Assembly (NCBI RefSeq): GCF_003001675.1
Contig: NZ_PVYW01000009.1
Span: 62,001 to 126,000 of the forward strand
Length of the DNA: 64,000 bases
Source of the DNA: Cohnella sp. SGD-V74
GTDB lineage: Bacteria > Bacillota > Bacilli > Paenibacillales > Paenibacillaceae
Direction: 5' to 3'
Both the position numbers and the translations under genes were made by a program. Positions 1-8,908 of the stretch are shown here, in pieces (position 1 is the stretch's first letter; each line of letters starts with the position of its first letter). The notes below the pieces were generated by a model. That model was not told the DNA's origin. It did not search any database and saw only the letters and a program-made list of their open reading frames with translations.

Positions 1-236
1 TTTATTCTCCGGCGGGCGAACAAAGAATCGAAGGCGTCAACTCGCGCAAGCTGGTCGAATTGATTGCCGAGAACAGCAATCCGAACGTCTCGTACGTGCC
101 GACCAAGGAAGAGGTGCGGGACATTCTGGCCGGGAAGGTCGCTCCGGGCGATCTCGTGCTGACGATGGGGGCCGGCGACATCTGGAAGACGGCCGTCGAG
201 CTGTCGAAGCTGCTCAAGGAACGCGAATCCGAATAA
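1..236 (+). CDS. murC: UDP-N-acetylmuramate--L-alanine ligase, C-terminal fragment
   Basis: Only the last 78 codons are present; the gene enters from the left edge and stops with TAA at 234-236. MurC joins L-alanine to UDP-MurNAc in the cytoplasm, the first amino-acid step of peptidoglycan synthesis. The visible part is the C-terminal Mur-ligase domain, ending with the family signature LTMGAGDIWK and then a short charged tail. A strong terminator follows directly, so murC ends its transcription unit. The call rests on that signature and on the neighbouring cell-wall and division genes. Confidence 0.88.
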   Translation, partial: YSPAGEQRIEGVNSRKLVELIAENSNPNVSYVPTKEEVRDILAGKVAPGDLVLTMGAGDIWKTAVELSKLLKERESE

Positions 237-243
237 ACGATAA

Positions 244-276
244 CCGTCCGGGAACGATGGCTCCCGGGCGGTTTTT
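244..276 (+). terminator. Intrinsic terminator of murC
   Basis: A 10-bp stem (244-253 with 262-271, one G-T pair) is followed by five T's at 272-276. It lies 8 bp after the murC stop. Confidence 0.85.
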
Positions 277-341
277 CGTTCATATTTCTCTCTTGTCTCT
301 CATATTCTATTTCATAGATTAAGGGACAAGGAGAGACGCAG

Positions 342-1652
342 ATGCCATCCAACGCGAGAATGACCATTCGTTTCGAGCCTCCGGTCAAGCCGAAGCAGAA
401 GCCGATAGAGATGCCCGCGGCCCGTCAGGCCGAGCCGATAGACATTACGCCGACGTCGAAGGAGGAGCTCCCTGCCGCGCCGGCAGTGTTCGAAGCGTGG
501 GACAGCCCTTACCAGGACGACATTCGCGCGCTGGAGGAAATTATTCGGAAGTCCGATTCGAACAAGGAGCCGCTCTTGTCGGACAAGGCCTTCTCTTCCC
601 GTCCGAAGCCGAGGAGGGACCGCGACGACCTTCAGGACATCACCGTATCGGAGTGGCTGGAAGACAAGCGGGCGGAAGCGGGAGACGGCCCGGCAGACGG
701 ACACGGGGACGGGAAAACGTTCGGGTCCGGCAACGGCTGGTACGATGCGATTACGACGACGGAGATCGTCCGGGAGCGGGGGCCGTCATGGACCAGAGTC
801 GTATTGTCCGTGGCGGGAGCGATTGCGACGGGCGTGCTGTTCGGTTATATGGTGCTCGGACTGTTCACGGGCGAGCCGCTGTTTCCGAACCAGTCGGCGG
901 GCGGAACGGCCGCGGTCCCGGCGCAAGCCTCCGCGGCGCCCGGTTCCGCCGAGCCGGCGGGCGGGCGCGAGTCGGCGGCAGGCGGCGCGTCCGAGGCAAC
1001 GGCGCCCAAGAGCGGCGGAGCTTCCGCGCTGGCGATAACCGAGGTGGCGGCGGATCGGTATTACGTGCTCCAATACGGCGTGTTCAATAACGAGGAGAGC
1101 ATGGAAGTTGCCGCAGGGCAGCTTCAAAGCAAAGGATACTCGTGGGGGACGGATGCGAGCGACGGATACCGCGTGTACGCGGCGGCCACCCTGACGAAGG
1201 AAGAGGCCGAGCTGCTGGCCGCGCAGATGACCGGTTTGGAGGTATACATCAAGCCGGTAGGGGGCACCGCGCTCAAGGTCGGTTCGGGGGCGCTGACGGC
1301 GGAGGGAGCGGAGTTCATCGACGCGGGCGCGGCGATGATTCGCGAGCTCGTCCGGGTGTCGGGTGCGGGCTTGCAGGAGCGGCAGCCCTCGGCGCTTAGC
1401 GACAAGCGGCTGGCGGATTGGCAAGCGGCGCAGCAGCGCTGGCGGAAGGCTGCGGCCTACGAGGGAGCTTGGGGAAGCGAAGCCGCCGGCGAGGCGGCAG
1501 CGATCGCACAAGCCTTGAAAGCGGGAGAAACGGCCATGGCCGAGTACGCAAAGGAACCTTCCCGCAAGCAGCTGTGGAACATGCAGACGGCGGCAATGAA
1601 GGCGCTGCTGGCCGATCATCGCTTGCGGGCCGCGCTTGATTCGAACGGATGA
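342..1652 (+). CDS. SPOR-domain membrane protein
   Basis: A 436-residue protein with a charged N-terminal cytoplasmic region, one membrane segment at about residues 152-175, an Ala/Gly/Ser/Pro-rich linker and a SPOR domain at about 240-310 (YYVLQYGVFNN onward). SPOR domains bind denuded glycan strands of septal peptidoglycan, so a role at the division or sporulation septum is likely but inferred. The residues after the SPOR domain form an Ala-rich helical region I do not recognise. The ATG at 342 has AAGGAGAG at 328-335. The gene has its own terminator downstream and so looks monocistronic. The composition is highly GC-rich. Confidence 0.75.
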   Translation: MPSNARMTIRFEPPVKPKQKPIEMPAARQAEPIDITPTSKEELPAAPAVFEAWDSPYQDDIRALEEIIRKSDSNKEPLLSDKAFSSRPKPRRDRDDLQDITVSEWLEDKRAEAGDGPADGHGDGKTFGSGNGWYDAITTTEIVRERGPSWTRVVLSVAGAIATGVLFGYMVLGLFTGEPLFPNQSAGGTAAVPAQASAAPGSAEPAGGRESAAGGASEATAPKSGGASALAITEVAADRYYVLQYGVFNNEESMEVAAGQLQSKGYSWGTDASDGYRVYAAATLTKEEAELLAAQMTGLEVYIKPVGGTALKVGSGALTAEGAEFIDAGAAMIRELVRVSGAGLQERQPSALSDKRLADWQAAQQRWRKAAAYEGAWGSEAAGEAAAIAQALKAGETAMAEYAKEPSRKQLWNMQTAAMKALLADHRLRAALDSNG

Positions 1653-1744
1653 GCATGAAATTTTTCCCGAAGAGAGACAGAAAATTCCTCTGGTGCGGGA
1701 CAACCTTCCGGGCTCCGTATTGCGTCATCGGGACTTTAGAACGG

Positions 1745-1778
1745 GACAGCCTGCATCGCTCAGGCTGTCTTTCGTTTT
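1745..1778 (+). terminator. Intrinsic terminator after the SPOR gene
   Basis: A perfect 9-bp stem, GACAGCCTG (1745-1753) with CAGGCTGTC (1761-1769), is followed by TTTCGTTTT. Confidence 0.88.
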
Positions 1779-1783
1779 ATACG

Positions 1784-1812
1784 TTGTGCGACTTGTCCGA
1801 GGGACGTATAAT
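1784..1812 (+). promoter_or_regulatory. Sigma-A-like promoter for the DUF4321-maf-radC-mre block
   Basis: TTGTGC (1784-1789), a 17-bp spacer and a consensus TATAAT (1807-1812) lie just after a terminator and 40 bp before the DUF4321 start. Confidence 0.7.
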
Positions 1813-1852
1813 GAAAGGACGGGTGTCAAAAAATGGTGGGAGACGGGGAAAA

Positions 1853-2095
1853 ATGAAGAAAAACGGATGGATTCTGCTGCTGTTTCTCTTTCTGGGACTG
1901 TTGGCCGGCGCATTGCTCGCCAATTGGCTGAAGGAGGTTCCGGGACTCTCCTTTTTGACCCGCGCGCTGGAAGTCAGTTGGTCGCCGGCCGCGGATTTGG
2001 CCGTGATCAAATACAGCCTGAATCTCGAAGTTCGGCTAAGCCTTCTCAGCGTTATCGGCGCGGCCGTAGCAATCTGGCTGTATCGCAAAATGTAA
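1853..2095 (+). CDS. DUF4321-type small membrane protein
   Basis: An 80-residue protein starting MKKNGW with two hydrophobic segments (about 5-22 and 58-76). Its length and position before maf fit the DUF4321 family of Bacillales membrane proteins, whose function is unknown. I chose the ATG at 1853 because the upstream in-frame extension would cross the terminator and promoter at 1745-1812. The ribosome binding site is a poor G-rich stretch. The stop at 2095 is 28 bp before the maf start, so the two are probably co-transcribed. Confidence 0.65.
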   Translation: MKKNGWILLLFLFLGLLAGALLANWLKEVPGLSFLTRALEVSWSPAADLAVIKYSLNLEVRLSLLSVIGAAVAIWLYRKM

Positions 2096-2123
2096 AATGC
2101 AATTCGAAAGGAAGAAGCAACCG

Positions 2124-2735
2124 ATGTCGACCGCTACGCCGACCCAAACCGTGCTCGTGCTGGCTTCTTCTTCGCCCCGCAGGCAGGAATTGATTTCTCT
2201 GCTCGGCTTGCCGGTGCGGATCATTCCCAGCGGCGCGGACGAGAATACGCCGGAGACCTGGTCTCCGCGCGAGATCGTCGAGGAGCTGAGCAAGCGCAAG
2301 GCGCTTGCGGTCAAGCAAGATTTAACCGAATCGCCGGATGAATCGTCTATTATCGTGGGAAGCGATACGATCGTCGTGTTGAACGGGCAGATCATGGGAA
2401 AACCTAGAGACGGACAGGATGCCGCGCGCATGCTTCGGCAGCTCGCCGGCAACGTTCACGAAGTCTATACGGGCGTATCCTGCGTCCGCGCGTCCGACGG
2501 CAAGGAGGCGACTTCCCACCGGGTGACGAAAGTCCGGATGAGGTCTCTGTCGGAAGATCAGATTGCCCGCTACGTTGCGACCGGGGAGCCCATGGACAAA
2601 GCCGGAGCGTACGGCATTCAAGAGATCGGCTCCGTGCTAGTCGAGTCGATCGAAGGAGACTATTTCAACGTCGTCGGCTTGCCCGTCTCTCTTCTGGCGG
2701 TGCTGCTGGAGCAATTCGAGATTACGATTCCTTGA
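2124..2735 (+). CDS. maf: Maf family nucleotide pyrophosphatase
   Basis: A 203-residue protein of the Maf/HAM1 fold. It carries the N-terminal signature LASSSPRRQELI (about residues 13-24), an Asp/Glu-rich catalytic segment (GSDTIV) and GKPRD. Maf proteins hydrolyse non-canonical or modified nucleoside triphosphates such as dTTP/UTP and have been linked to septum arrest and competence in Bacillus. An in-frame ATG at 2097 exists, but the ATG at 2124 is preceded by AAAGGAAG at 2107-2114 and gives the usual family length. It sits with radC upstream of mreB, the standard Bacillales order. Confidence 0.92.
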   Translation: MSTATPTQTVLVLASSSPRRQELISLLGLPVRIIPSGADENTPETWSPREIVEELSKRKALAVKQDLTESPDESSIIVGSDTIVVLNGQIMGKPRDGQDAARMLRQLAGNVHEVYTGVSCVRASDGKEATSHRVTKVRMRSLSEDQIARYVATGEPMDKAGAYGIQEIGSVLVESIEGDYFNVVGLPVSLLAVLLEQFEITIP

Positions 2736-2786
2736 GCGACGAAGCCAATTCCGCGGCCGACGCGGCTTACGAAAGCTGGTTAACGC

Positions 2787-3476
2787 ATGGAGCAAAGATC
2801 TTTTCGTCTGAGAGAGCTTCCTTCCGGAGAACGTCCGAGGGAGCGCATGCAGCAGCACGGCGCGCAGGCGCTAAGCCACGCCGAGCTGCTCGCCATTCTG
2901 CTGCGAACGGGAACACCGAACGAATCGGCGGTTCATCTGGCCCAGCGTATTCTGAACGAATCCGGAGGACTCAGAAAACTGGCCGAGAGCGGCTGGGAGG
3001 ATCTGATCCACATTCGCGGAATCGGTCCGGCCAAAGCGCTCCAGCTTCAGGCTTCCATCGAGCTCGGGCGAAGAATCGCCCGTTCCAGGCTGCCTGAGAC
3101 GGTCAAGATCACCTGTCCGCAGGATGCCGCCGATCTGCTCATGGAGGAGATGCGGCATTATCGGGAGGAACACTTCGTATGCTTGTTCCTCAACACCAAA
3201 AATCATGTCATCGGCCGACAGACGTTATCGATCGGCAGCCTGAACGCGTCCATCGTTCATCCGAGGGAAGTGTTCAAGGCGGCCATCAGGCGCAGCAGCG
3301 CATCGATCCTTTGCGCGCACAACCATCCCAGCGGCGATCCGACGCCGAGCGCCGAGGACCTTCAACTGACGAGACGACTCGGAGAAGCGGGCCAATTGCT
3401 GGGCATCGAGCTTCTCGACCATTTGGTAATCGGTGACAGTCGCTTTATTAGTTTGAAGGAGATGGGCTGCATATAA
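2787..3476 (+). CDS. radC: RadC family JAB/MPN-domain protein
   Basis: A 229-residue protein with an N-terminal helix-hairpin-helix region (IRGIGPAKALQLQA, about 74-87) and a C-terminal JAB1/MPN metalloprotease-like domain. The JAMM metal-binding motif HNHPSGDPTPSAED starts at His178. RadC proteins were once thought to act in DNA repair, but their real role is unsettled. Length is normal for the family. The ATG at 2787 has no strong ribosome binding site, and 51 bp separate it from maf. The neighbourhood is maf upstream and mreB downstream, as in Bacillus. Confidence 0.9.
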   Translation: MEQRSFRLRELPSGERPRERMQQHGAQALSHAELLAILLRTGTPNESAVHLAQRILNESGGLRKLAESGWEDLIHIRGIGPAKALQLQASIELGRRIARSRLPETVKITCPQDAADLLMEEMRHYREEHFVCLFLNTKNHVIGRQTLSIGSLNASIVHPREVFKAAIRRSSASILCAHNHPSGDPTPSAEDLQLTRRLGEAGQLLGIELLDHLVIGDSRFISLKEMGCI

Positions 3477-3559
3477 TATAATAAGTAAGATTGTCCCGAC
3501 GACTGAAGCGCAGCCTGAGCGTCAACCTAGCAGTCGCGGTCATAGCAGGAGGTAGCAGA

Positions 3560-4591
3560 ATGGTTGGAGGATTCACGCGGGATCTGGGCATCGATCTCGG
3601 AACCGCAAATACGCTGGTGTACATGAAAGGCAAAGGAATAGTCGTCAGAGAGCCGTCCGTGGTTGCTCTGCGTACCGATACAAAGAGAATTGAAGCGGTA
3701 GGTTCCGACGCGAAAAAAATGATCGGGCGCACGCCCGGCAACATCGTGGCCATTCGCCCGATGAAGGACGGAGTCATCGCGGATTTCGAGACGACGGCGA
3801 CTATGATCAAGTATTTCATCCGCAAAGCGCAGAAGCCGCGGGCGATGTTCCCGCGCCATCCGAACGTGATGGTATGCGTTCCTTCCGGCATTACGGCCGT
3901 CGAGAAGCGCGCCGTGGAAGACGCCACGAAGCAGGCGGGAGCACGGGAGGCTTACATTATCGAGGAGCCGTTCGCGGCGGCGATCGGCGCGGACTTGCCG
4001 GTGTGGGAGCCGACCGGAAGCATGGTCGTCGACATCGGCGGCGGCACGACGGAAGTCGCCGTCATCTCCCTCGGAGGCATCGTCACGAGCAAGTCGATCC
4101 GCATCGCGGGCGACGAGATGGACGATGCGATCATCGCTTACATTAAGCGTCTCTACAATCTGATGATCGGCGAGCGTACTTCCGAGCAGCTCAAGATGGA
4201 GATCGGCTCTGCTCTGCCTCTCGACAAAGTGGAATCGATCGAAATTCGCGGCCGCGACCTCGTGTCAGGTCTGCCGAAGACGCTCGCGATCACTTCGGAC
4301 GAGATCACGGAAGCGTTGTCCGATACGGTCAATTCGATCATTGAAGCGGTCAAGGCGACGCTCGAGAAATGTCCTCCGGAGCTGTCCGCGGACATTATGG
4401 ACCGAGGCATCGTACTGACCGGCGGTGGAGCGCTGCTTCGCAATTTGGACAAGATGCTCGCCCGCGAGACGGGAATGCCCGTGCTGGTCGCGGAGCATCC
4501 GCTCGACTGCGTGGCGATCGGAACCGGCCGCGCGCTCGAGAATATCCATCTGTTCAAGTCCAAAGGCGGAGCATCCCGATCCAGCCGATAA
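3560..4591 (+). CDS. mreB: Rod shape-determining actin-like protein MreB
   Basis: A 343-residue bacterial actin homologue that forms membrane-associated filaments and guides lateral-wall synthesis by the elongasome. The nucleotide-binding motifs are clear: [10 protein letters not shown] near the N-terminus, then [13 protein letters not shown], and GGGALL near the C-terminus. The frame is open further upstream, but the ATG at 3560 has a perfect AGGAGG at 3547-3552 and gives the normal [14 protein letters not shown] start. It is followed by mreC and mreD in one operon. Confidence 0.96.
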   Translation: MVGGFTRDLGIDLGTANTLVYMKGKGIVVREPSVVALRTDTKRIEAVGSDAKKMIGRTPGNIVAIRPMKDGVIADFETTATMIKYFIRKAQKPRAMFPRHPNVMVCVPSGITAVEKRAVEDATKQAGAREAYIIEEPFAAAIGADLPVWEPTGSMVVDIGGGTTEVAVISLGGIVTSKSIRIAGDEMDDAIIAYIKRLYNLMIGERTSEQLKMEIGSALPLDKVESIEIRGRDLVSGLPKTLAITSDEITEALSDTVNSIIEAVKATLEKCPPELSADIMDRGIVLTGGGALLRNLDKMLARETGMPVLVAEHPLDCVAIGTGRALENIHLFKSKGGASRSSR

Positions 4592-4612
4592 TTTCACAGG
4601 ACGGGAAAGCAG

Positions 4613-5482
4613 GTGAGCGCGATCTTTCGCTTAATGCGCAATAAGCGTTTGTTTATTCTCATGATCGGGCTGATCTTGTTTATCGCCCTCATGGGGTTTA
4701 CGTTCGGCAGAAACCGGCTGACTTGGCCGGAGAAATTCGTCAACGACGCATTCGGGACTGTGCAAGGAGTGTTCTACCGGCCGGTCGGAGCGGTCGCGGA
4801 TTTTTTCCGCGATCTCGGCCGGCTTTCCGACGTCTATAAGGAGAACGAGCAGCTCCGCCAGACGGTGGCCCAGTATACGCAGGATCAGATTCGCTTTAAT
4901 CTGCTCGAAGCGGAGAACAAGCGCCTGCAGGAAGAGCTCAATTTTACCGAAAGACAGAAGAACATGGACAACTATCGCTATCTGATCGCCCAGGTGGTCG
5001 GAAGCACGTCCAATCCTTACGAGAGAACGATCACGATCAATCTCGGCAGCAAGGACGGAATCAAGCCCGAGATGGCCGTAAGGACGGTCGACGGACTCGT
5101 CGGGCTGGTCAGCAAAGTCAAAAACTTCACGTCCACCGTCACCCTGATCTCGAATCTGGATCCCAGCTCGTCCAAGGGCTCGCCCGTATCGGCCACGTTT
5201 CTCAGCAAACCGGACTCTTTCGGAATTATCGAATACGACGAGGAAACGAAGACGCTGCTCATGTCCAAGATCGAGGAAAAAGACAAGCCGGTGGACGGGG
5301 ATACGGTCATTACGTCCGGACTCGGCAGCTTGTTCCCGAAAGGGATCATCATCGGCACGGTCAAGAGCAGCCAGGTCGGCGACTTCGGGTTGACGTATAC
5401 GGCGACGATCGAGCCGGCGGCCAAGTTCGACCATCTCCGGGAAGTGTTCGTCATCGTTGTGCCAGAGGTGGATGAGCCGTGA
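4613..5482 (+). CDS. mreC: Rod shape-determining protein MreC
   Basis: A 289-residue bitopic protein with a membrane segment at about 13-31, a coiled coil at about 65-105 (dimerisation) and a C-terminal extracellular beta-domain with LGSKDGIKPEMAV and FPKGIIIGTV. MreC scaffolds the elongasome between MreB/MreD and PBP2. It starts at GTG 4613, 21 bp after mreB, and overlaps mreD by 4 bp, which indicates translational coupling. Confidence 0.94.
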   Translation: MSAIFRLMRNKRLFILMIGLILFIALMGFTFGRNRLTWPEKFVNDAFGTVQGVFYRPVGAVADFFRDLGRLSDVYKENEQLRQTVAQYTQDQIRFNLLEAENKRLQEELNFTERQKNMDNYRYLIAQVVGSTSNPYERTITINLGSKDGIKPEMAVRTVDGLVGLVSKVKNFTSTVTLISNLDPSSSKGSPVSATFLSKPDSFGIIEYDEETKTLLMSKIEEKDKPVDGDTVITSGLGSLFPKGIIIGTVKSSQVGDFGLTYTATIEPAAKFDHLREVFVIVVPEVDEP

Positions 5483-6009
5483 GCATGCGCATTAACTGGG
5501 CGATTCTGCTCGGGCTTGTGCTCGTGATCGCGGAGAACGCGATCGTGCCCTGGCTGATTCCGCCGGGCTGGAGCGACAGGCTGCTGCCTCATCTGACGTT
5601 CATCCTGACGATCTTCGTAGCGGGCTACGCGGGACGCCATCCCGCGTTCCTGTTCGGGCTCGGCTTCGGACTGCTTCAAGACATGCTGGCCTACGGCCAC
5701 CTCATCGGGCCTTACGGCTTCGGCATGGGCTTGATCGGGTATCTCGCGGGTCTGCTCTCGGAGTACAAGAGCTATACGATCAGCCTATTCTCTTGGGCGG
5801 TCCTGGTGTTCGGGCTGCTGCTCGATTCCATCGTCTACTCGATCTACAATCTATTTCGCCTGACGGATTTGCAGTTTGCCCACGTCTTCTACTGGCAGGT
5901 GGCGCCGACCGCGCTCCTTCAGCTTTTGATCGCGCTTCTGCTGTACGTTCCCGTACGTCGTTACTTGGTTAAAGCTTCGCTTTCCCCGGGAGAAGACAAT
6001 CCGGAATAG
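5479..6009 (+). CDS. mreD: Rod shape-determining membrane protein MreD
   Basis: A 176-residue, very hydrophobic protein with about five membrane segments, typical of MreD of the elongasome. It starts at GTG 5479 inside the end of mreC (GTGA overlap). MreD sequences are weakly conserved, so identification rests largely on length, hydrophobicity and its place after mreC. A perfect palindrome follows the gene and may separate it from minC. Confidence 0.9.
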   Translation: MSMRINWAILLGLVLVIAENAIVPWLIPPGWSDRLLPHLTFILTIFVAGYAGRHPAFLFGLGFGLLQDMLAYGHLIGPYGFGMGLIGYLAGLLSEYKSYTISLFSWAVLVFGLLLDSIVYSIYNLFRLTDLQFAHVFYWQVAPTALLQLLIALLLYVPVRRYLVKASLSPGEDNPE

Positions 6010-6033
6010 GACGATGTTAACCCGGCAGGCAGG

Positions 6034-6057
6034 AATTCGGCTTCGCGAAGCCGAATT
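6034..6057. terminator. Perfect 24-bp palindrome between mreD and minC
   Basis: The 24 bases form a perfect inverted repeat centred on CGCG with AATTCGGC arms. The T-tract after it is poor (TTTCAATT), so it could be a weak terminator, an RNA-processing hairpin or a DNA-binding site. Confidence 0.45.
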
Positions 6058-6085
6058 TCAATTAGCGTAGGGAGGAGCGGGCATC

Positions 6086-6748
6086 GTGACGGGCAAAACT
6101 ATCATTACCATTAAGGGCGTCAAAGAAGGGCTCGTCTTTCTGCTGGACGACCAGTGCGATTTCGTCGAGCTGCTGGACGAGTTAAGCGCGAAATTGGACA
6201 AGCACGTTCAGCAATTTAACGGGCCGATCGTGCATATTTTCATAAAGCTTGGCGCAAGGCAGTTGAACGAAGAGGACAAGGAGCGGATCAAGGCGATCTT
6301 CCGCAAGCAGGGCAACCTGCTCATCCAGTCGATCGAGAGCGATCCGCCGGAAGTCGATCCCGACGCCAAGGAGGTTCCTCAGCTGCATACGATGATCGGC
6401 ATGGTCAGATCGGGACAGACGGTCGAGTATGACGGGCATATGCTGCTGATCGGCGACGTCAATCCCGGCGGCACGATCCGTTGCAGCGGCGACGTCTACG
6501 TGCTCGGAGCGCTCCGGGGAAGCGTGCATGCGGGGACGCAGGGCAACGAGGAGGCGATCATCGCCGCCTCGCTCATGAGACCGACCCAGCTGCGCATCGC
6601 CGACGTGATCAGCCGGCCCCCCGACGAATGGACGTCCGCCGAGCCCTGGATGGAATACGCGTTTTTGCGCGAAGGAAAGATGGCCATAGACAAGCTGACC
6701 AGCCTTGGACGCCAGCGTAAAGAAGTCATGCTGTTCAAAGGAGTGTAA
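6086..6748 (+). CDS. minC: Septum site-determining protein MinC
   Basis: A 220-residue inhibitor of FtsZ polymerisation. The N-terminal domain (about 1-105) is the FtsZ-interacting part. The C-terminal domain (about 110-220) is the beta-helix that dimerises and binds MinD, seen as DGHMLLIGDVNPGGTIRCSGDVYVLGALRG. The GTG at 6086 is preceded by GGGAGGAG at about 6070-6077. minD starts 5 bp after its stop. Confidence 0.94.
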   Translation: MTGKTIITIKGVKEGLVFLLDDQCDFVELLDELSAKLDKHVQQFNGPIVHIFIKLGARQLNEEDKERIKAIFRKQGNLLIQSIESDPPEVDPDAKEVPQLHTMIGMVRSGQTVEYDGHMLLIGDVNPGGTIRCSGDVYVLGALRGSVHAGTQGNEEAIIAASLMRPTQLRIADVISRPPDEWTSAEPWMEYAFLREGKMAIDKLTSLGRQRKEVMLFKGV

Positions 6749-6753
6749 GGATC

Positions 6754-7548
6754 ATGGGAGAAGCGATCGTTGTCACATCGGGCAAAGGCGGAGTCGGCAA
6801 AACGACGACGTCGGCTAATCTCGGCACCGCGTTGGCGATGCTGGGACAGAAAGTGTGCATGGTGGATACCGATATCGGCTTGCGCAATCTGGACGTGGTC
6901 ATGGGACTCGAAAACCGCATCGTCTACGACTTGATCGACGTGGCCGAAGGGCGCTGCCGGGTGAATCAGGCCTTGATCAAGGATAAGCGCTTCGACGAGC
7001 TGTATATGCTTCCGGCGGCGCAGACGAAGGACAAGAACGACATTTCTCCGGAGCAGGTTCGGCAGATCATCGAGAGCTTGAAGCCGGATTTCGACTATAT
7101 CATTATCGATTGCCCGGCCGGAATCGAGCAGGGCTTCCGCAACGCCATCGCAGGCGCTTCCCAGGCGATCGTCGTGACGACGCCGGAGAACGCCGCCGTC
7201 CGCGACGCGGATCGCGTCATCGGGCTGCTGGAGAAGAGCAACTTCCCCTCGCCCAAGCTGGTCATCAACCGCATACGTCCGGGTCTCGTTCGCAGCGGGG
7301 ATATGCTTGAGGTGGATGACATTTGCCAAGTGCTCGCCATCGATCTGATCGGCATCGTGCCGGACGACGAATCGGTCATCAAGGCCGCGCATTCCGGAGA
7401 GCCTACGGTGATGAACGTCAATTCCCGGGCGGCGATCGCCTATCGGAACATCGCGCGGCGCATTTTGGGGGAGACGGTTCCGTTAGCTCATCTTGACGAG
7501 AAGTCGGGCATGTTCAGCAAAGTAAAGAAGTTTCTTGGAATGGGATGA
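6754..7548 (+). CDS. minD: Septum site-determining ATPase MinD
   Basis: A 264-residue ParA/MinD-family ATPase. It has the deviant Walker A motif GKGGVGKTT at about residues 10-18, the switch segment DTDIGLRNLDV and IIDCPAGIEQGF. The C-terminal amphipathic helix (KSGMFSKVKKFLGMG) is the membrane-targeting sequence. MinD recruits MinC to the membrane to block polar division. AAAGGAG lies inside the minC end, so the pair is coupled. Confidence 0.96.
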   Translation: MGEAIVVTSGKGGVGKTTTSANLGTALAMLGQKVCMVDTDIGLRNLDVVMGLENRIVYDLIDVAEGRCRVNQALIKDKRFDELYMLPAAQTKDKNDISPEQVRQIIESLKPDFDYIIIDCPAGIEQGFRNAIAGASQAIVVTTPENAAVRDADRVIGLLEKSNFPSPKLVINRIRPGLVRSGDMLEVDDICQVLAIDLIGIVPDDESVIKAAHSGEPTVMNVNSRAAIAYRNIARRILGETVPLAHLDEKSGMFSKVKKFLGMG

Positions 7549-7554
7549 TCGGGC

Positions 7555-8700
7555 TTGCTTAACCGATTGAAAAAAATGGACTGGATGATGCTGGCGATTC
7601 TCTTGATGTTCATGGGAATCAGCACGATCGCCGTGCGAAGCGCGACTTACAACAACCCCGCTTACGTCAATCACGACATTAAAACGTTGATTTTCTACGG
7701 GATCGGGTTCGGCGTCGTCATTCTGTCCACATTGATCGATTATCGTCTTATCCTCAAAATCTGGTACGTCTGGTACGCGATCGGCATCATTATGCTCATG
7801 CTGATCTTCGTGCTGGTCGAACCGAAGAACGGCGCGCGCAGCTGGTTTGAATTCGGAGAGGTGTCATTCCAGCCGGCGGAGATCATGAAGCTGTTCCTCA
7901 TTATCGCGATCGCGGCGATTATGGGAAGGCGGCAGGGCGATCCGCTGCGAATGCGCACCGACGTCATGGCGGTAGCGATTGTCGCTTTCGTTCCGTTTGT
8001 TCTCGTCATGCTTCAGCCGGATCTGGGCAACGCGATGATCTATATCTTCATTGTGCTGGGCATGCTCTGGATCGGCAACGTCAGATATTCGTATGTCATG
8101 ATGGGCCTCGCCGCCGTCGTCGGCGGACTGCTGCTGTTCGTGACGCTGTTCAATTCTTACAACGCCGAGATCGAGAGCTACTTGAACGACCGCAAGCTCG
8201 GGCACTGGTACGAGAGAATCAATACGTACATCCATCCGGAAGAAGCGTCGGCGGACGCCAGGCGCCAGTCGGAATACGCGATGATCGCGATCGGCTCCGG
8301 AGGGCTGGCCGGCGACGGCTACCTGCAGGGCGATTCCAAAAACCGGAAGTTTATTCCGTATACGTATTCGGATTCGATCTTCGTCGTCATCGGCGAGGAA
8401 TTCGGTTTTCAGGGCGCGGCGCTGCTGCTCCTGCTGTACTTCCTGTTCATCTACAGGATGATTCTGATCGCTTATCAATCTTACGACCGACGAGGCTCGT
8501 TCATCATTATCGGCATCGCGACGATGATGGTGTTTCAGATTTTCCAGAACATCGGAATGATGCTCGGCGTCATGCCGATTACCGGCATCACGCTGCCTTT
8601 CATCAGCTACGGCGGCACTTCGCTGCTGCTCAACATGCTGTCGATCGGGCTTATTTTCAGCATTAAAGCGCATCAAGAGAAATATCAGATGGATCAGTGA
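7555..8700 (+). CDS. rodA: SEDS-family peptidoglycan glycosyltransferase RodA
   Basis: A 381-residue polytopic protein (about ten membrane segments) of the FtsW/RodA/SpoVE family, which polymerises lipid II into glycan strands with a partner class B PBP. The C-terminal signature TGITLPFISYGGTSLL is intact, as is the QPDLGNA motif in the middle. It begins at TTG 7555, 6 bp after minD. I call it RodA rather than FtsW or SpoVE because of the mre-min neighbourhood; sequence alone does not settle this. A terminator follows. Confidence 0.85.
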   Translation: MLNRLKKMDWMMLAILLMFMGISTIAVRSATYNNPAYVNHDIKTLIFYGIGFGVVILSTLIDYRLILKIWYVWYAIGIIMLMLIFVLVEPKNGARSWFEFGEVSFQPAEIMKLFLIIAIAAIMGRRQGDPLRMRTDVMAVAIVAFVPFVLVMLQPDLGNAMIYIFIVLGMLWIGNVRYSYVMMGLAAVVGGLLLFVTLFNSYNAEIESYLNDRKLGHWYERINTYIHPEEASADARRQSEYAMIAIGSGGLAGDGYLQGDSKNRKFIPYTYSDSIFVVIGEEFGFQGAALLLLLYFLFIYRMILIAYQSYDRRGSFIIIGIATMMVFQIFQNIGMMLGVMPITGITLPFISYGGTSLLLNMLSIGLIFSIKAHQEKYQMDQ

Positions 8701-8764
8701 CGAACGAGTTCGCTCGATCGGCCGACAGGGCCGTTCCCCAGTCCTCCTATGGATGGCTGAGGGG

Positions 8765-8785
8765 ACGGCTCTTCGCCGTTTTTTT
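8765..8785 (+). terminator. Intrinsic terminator after rodA
   Basis: ACGGC (8765-8769) pairs with GCCGT (8775-8779), followed by a run of T's to 8785. A longer imperfect stem with CCGTTCCCC upstream may extend it. Confidence 0.75.
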
Positions 8786-8908
8786 CGGCTAACCCCAAGT
8801 CGGTTCCAGCGGGACGCCCATCGCCGTTCTCCCTCGCCCCGCAAGGTCTATTCCCTCCTTGTCCGCCATAAGGTAATAAGAGAAAAGAGGACAAGGGAGG
8901 GGCTGGCG

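Noticed and set aside
1649..1852. Longer N-terminus for the DUF4321 protein
   Set aside because: It would run through a terminator and a promoter.
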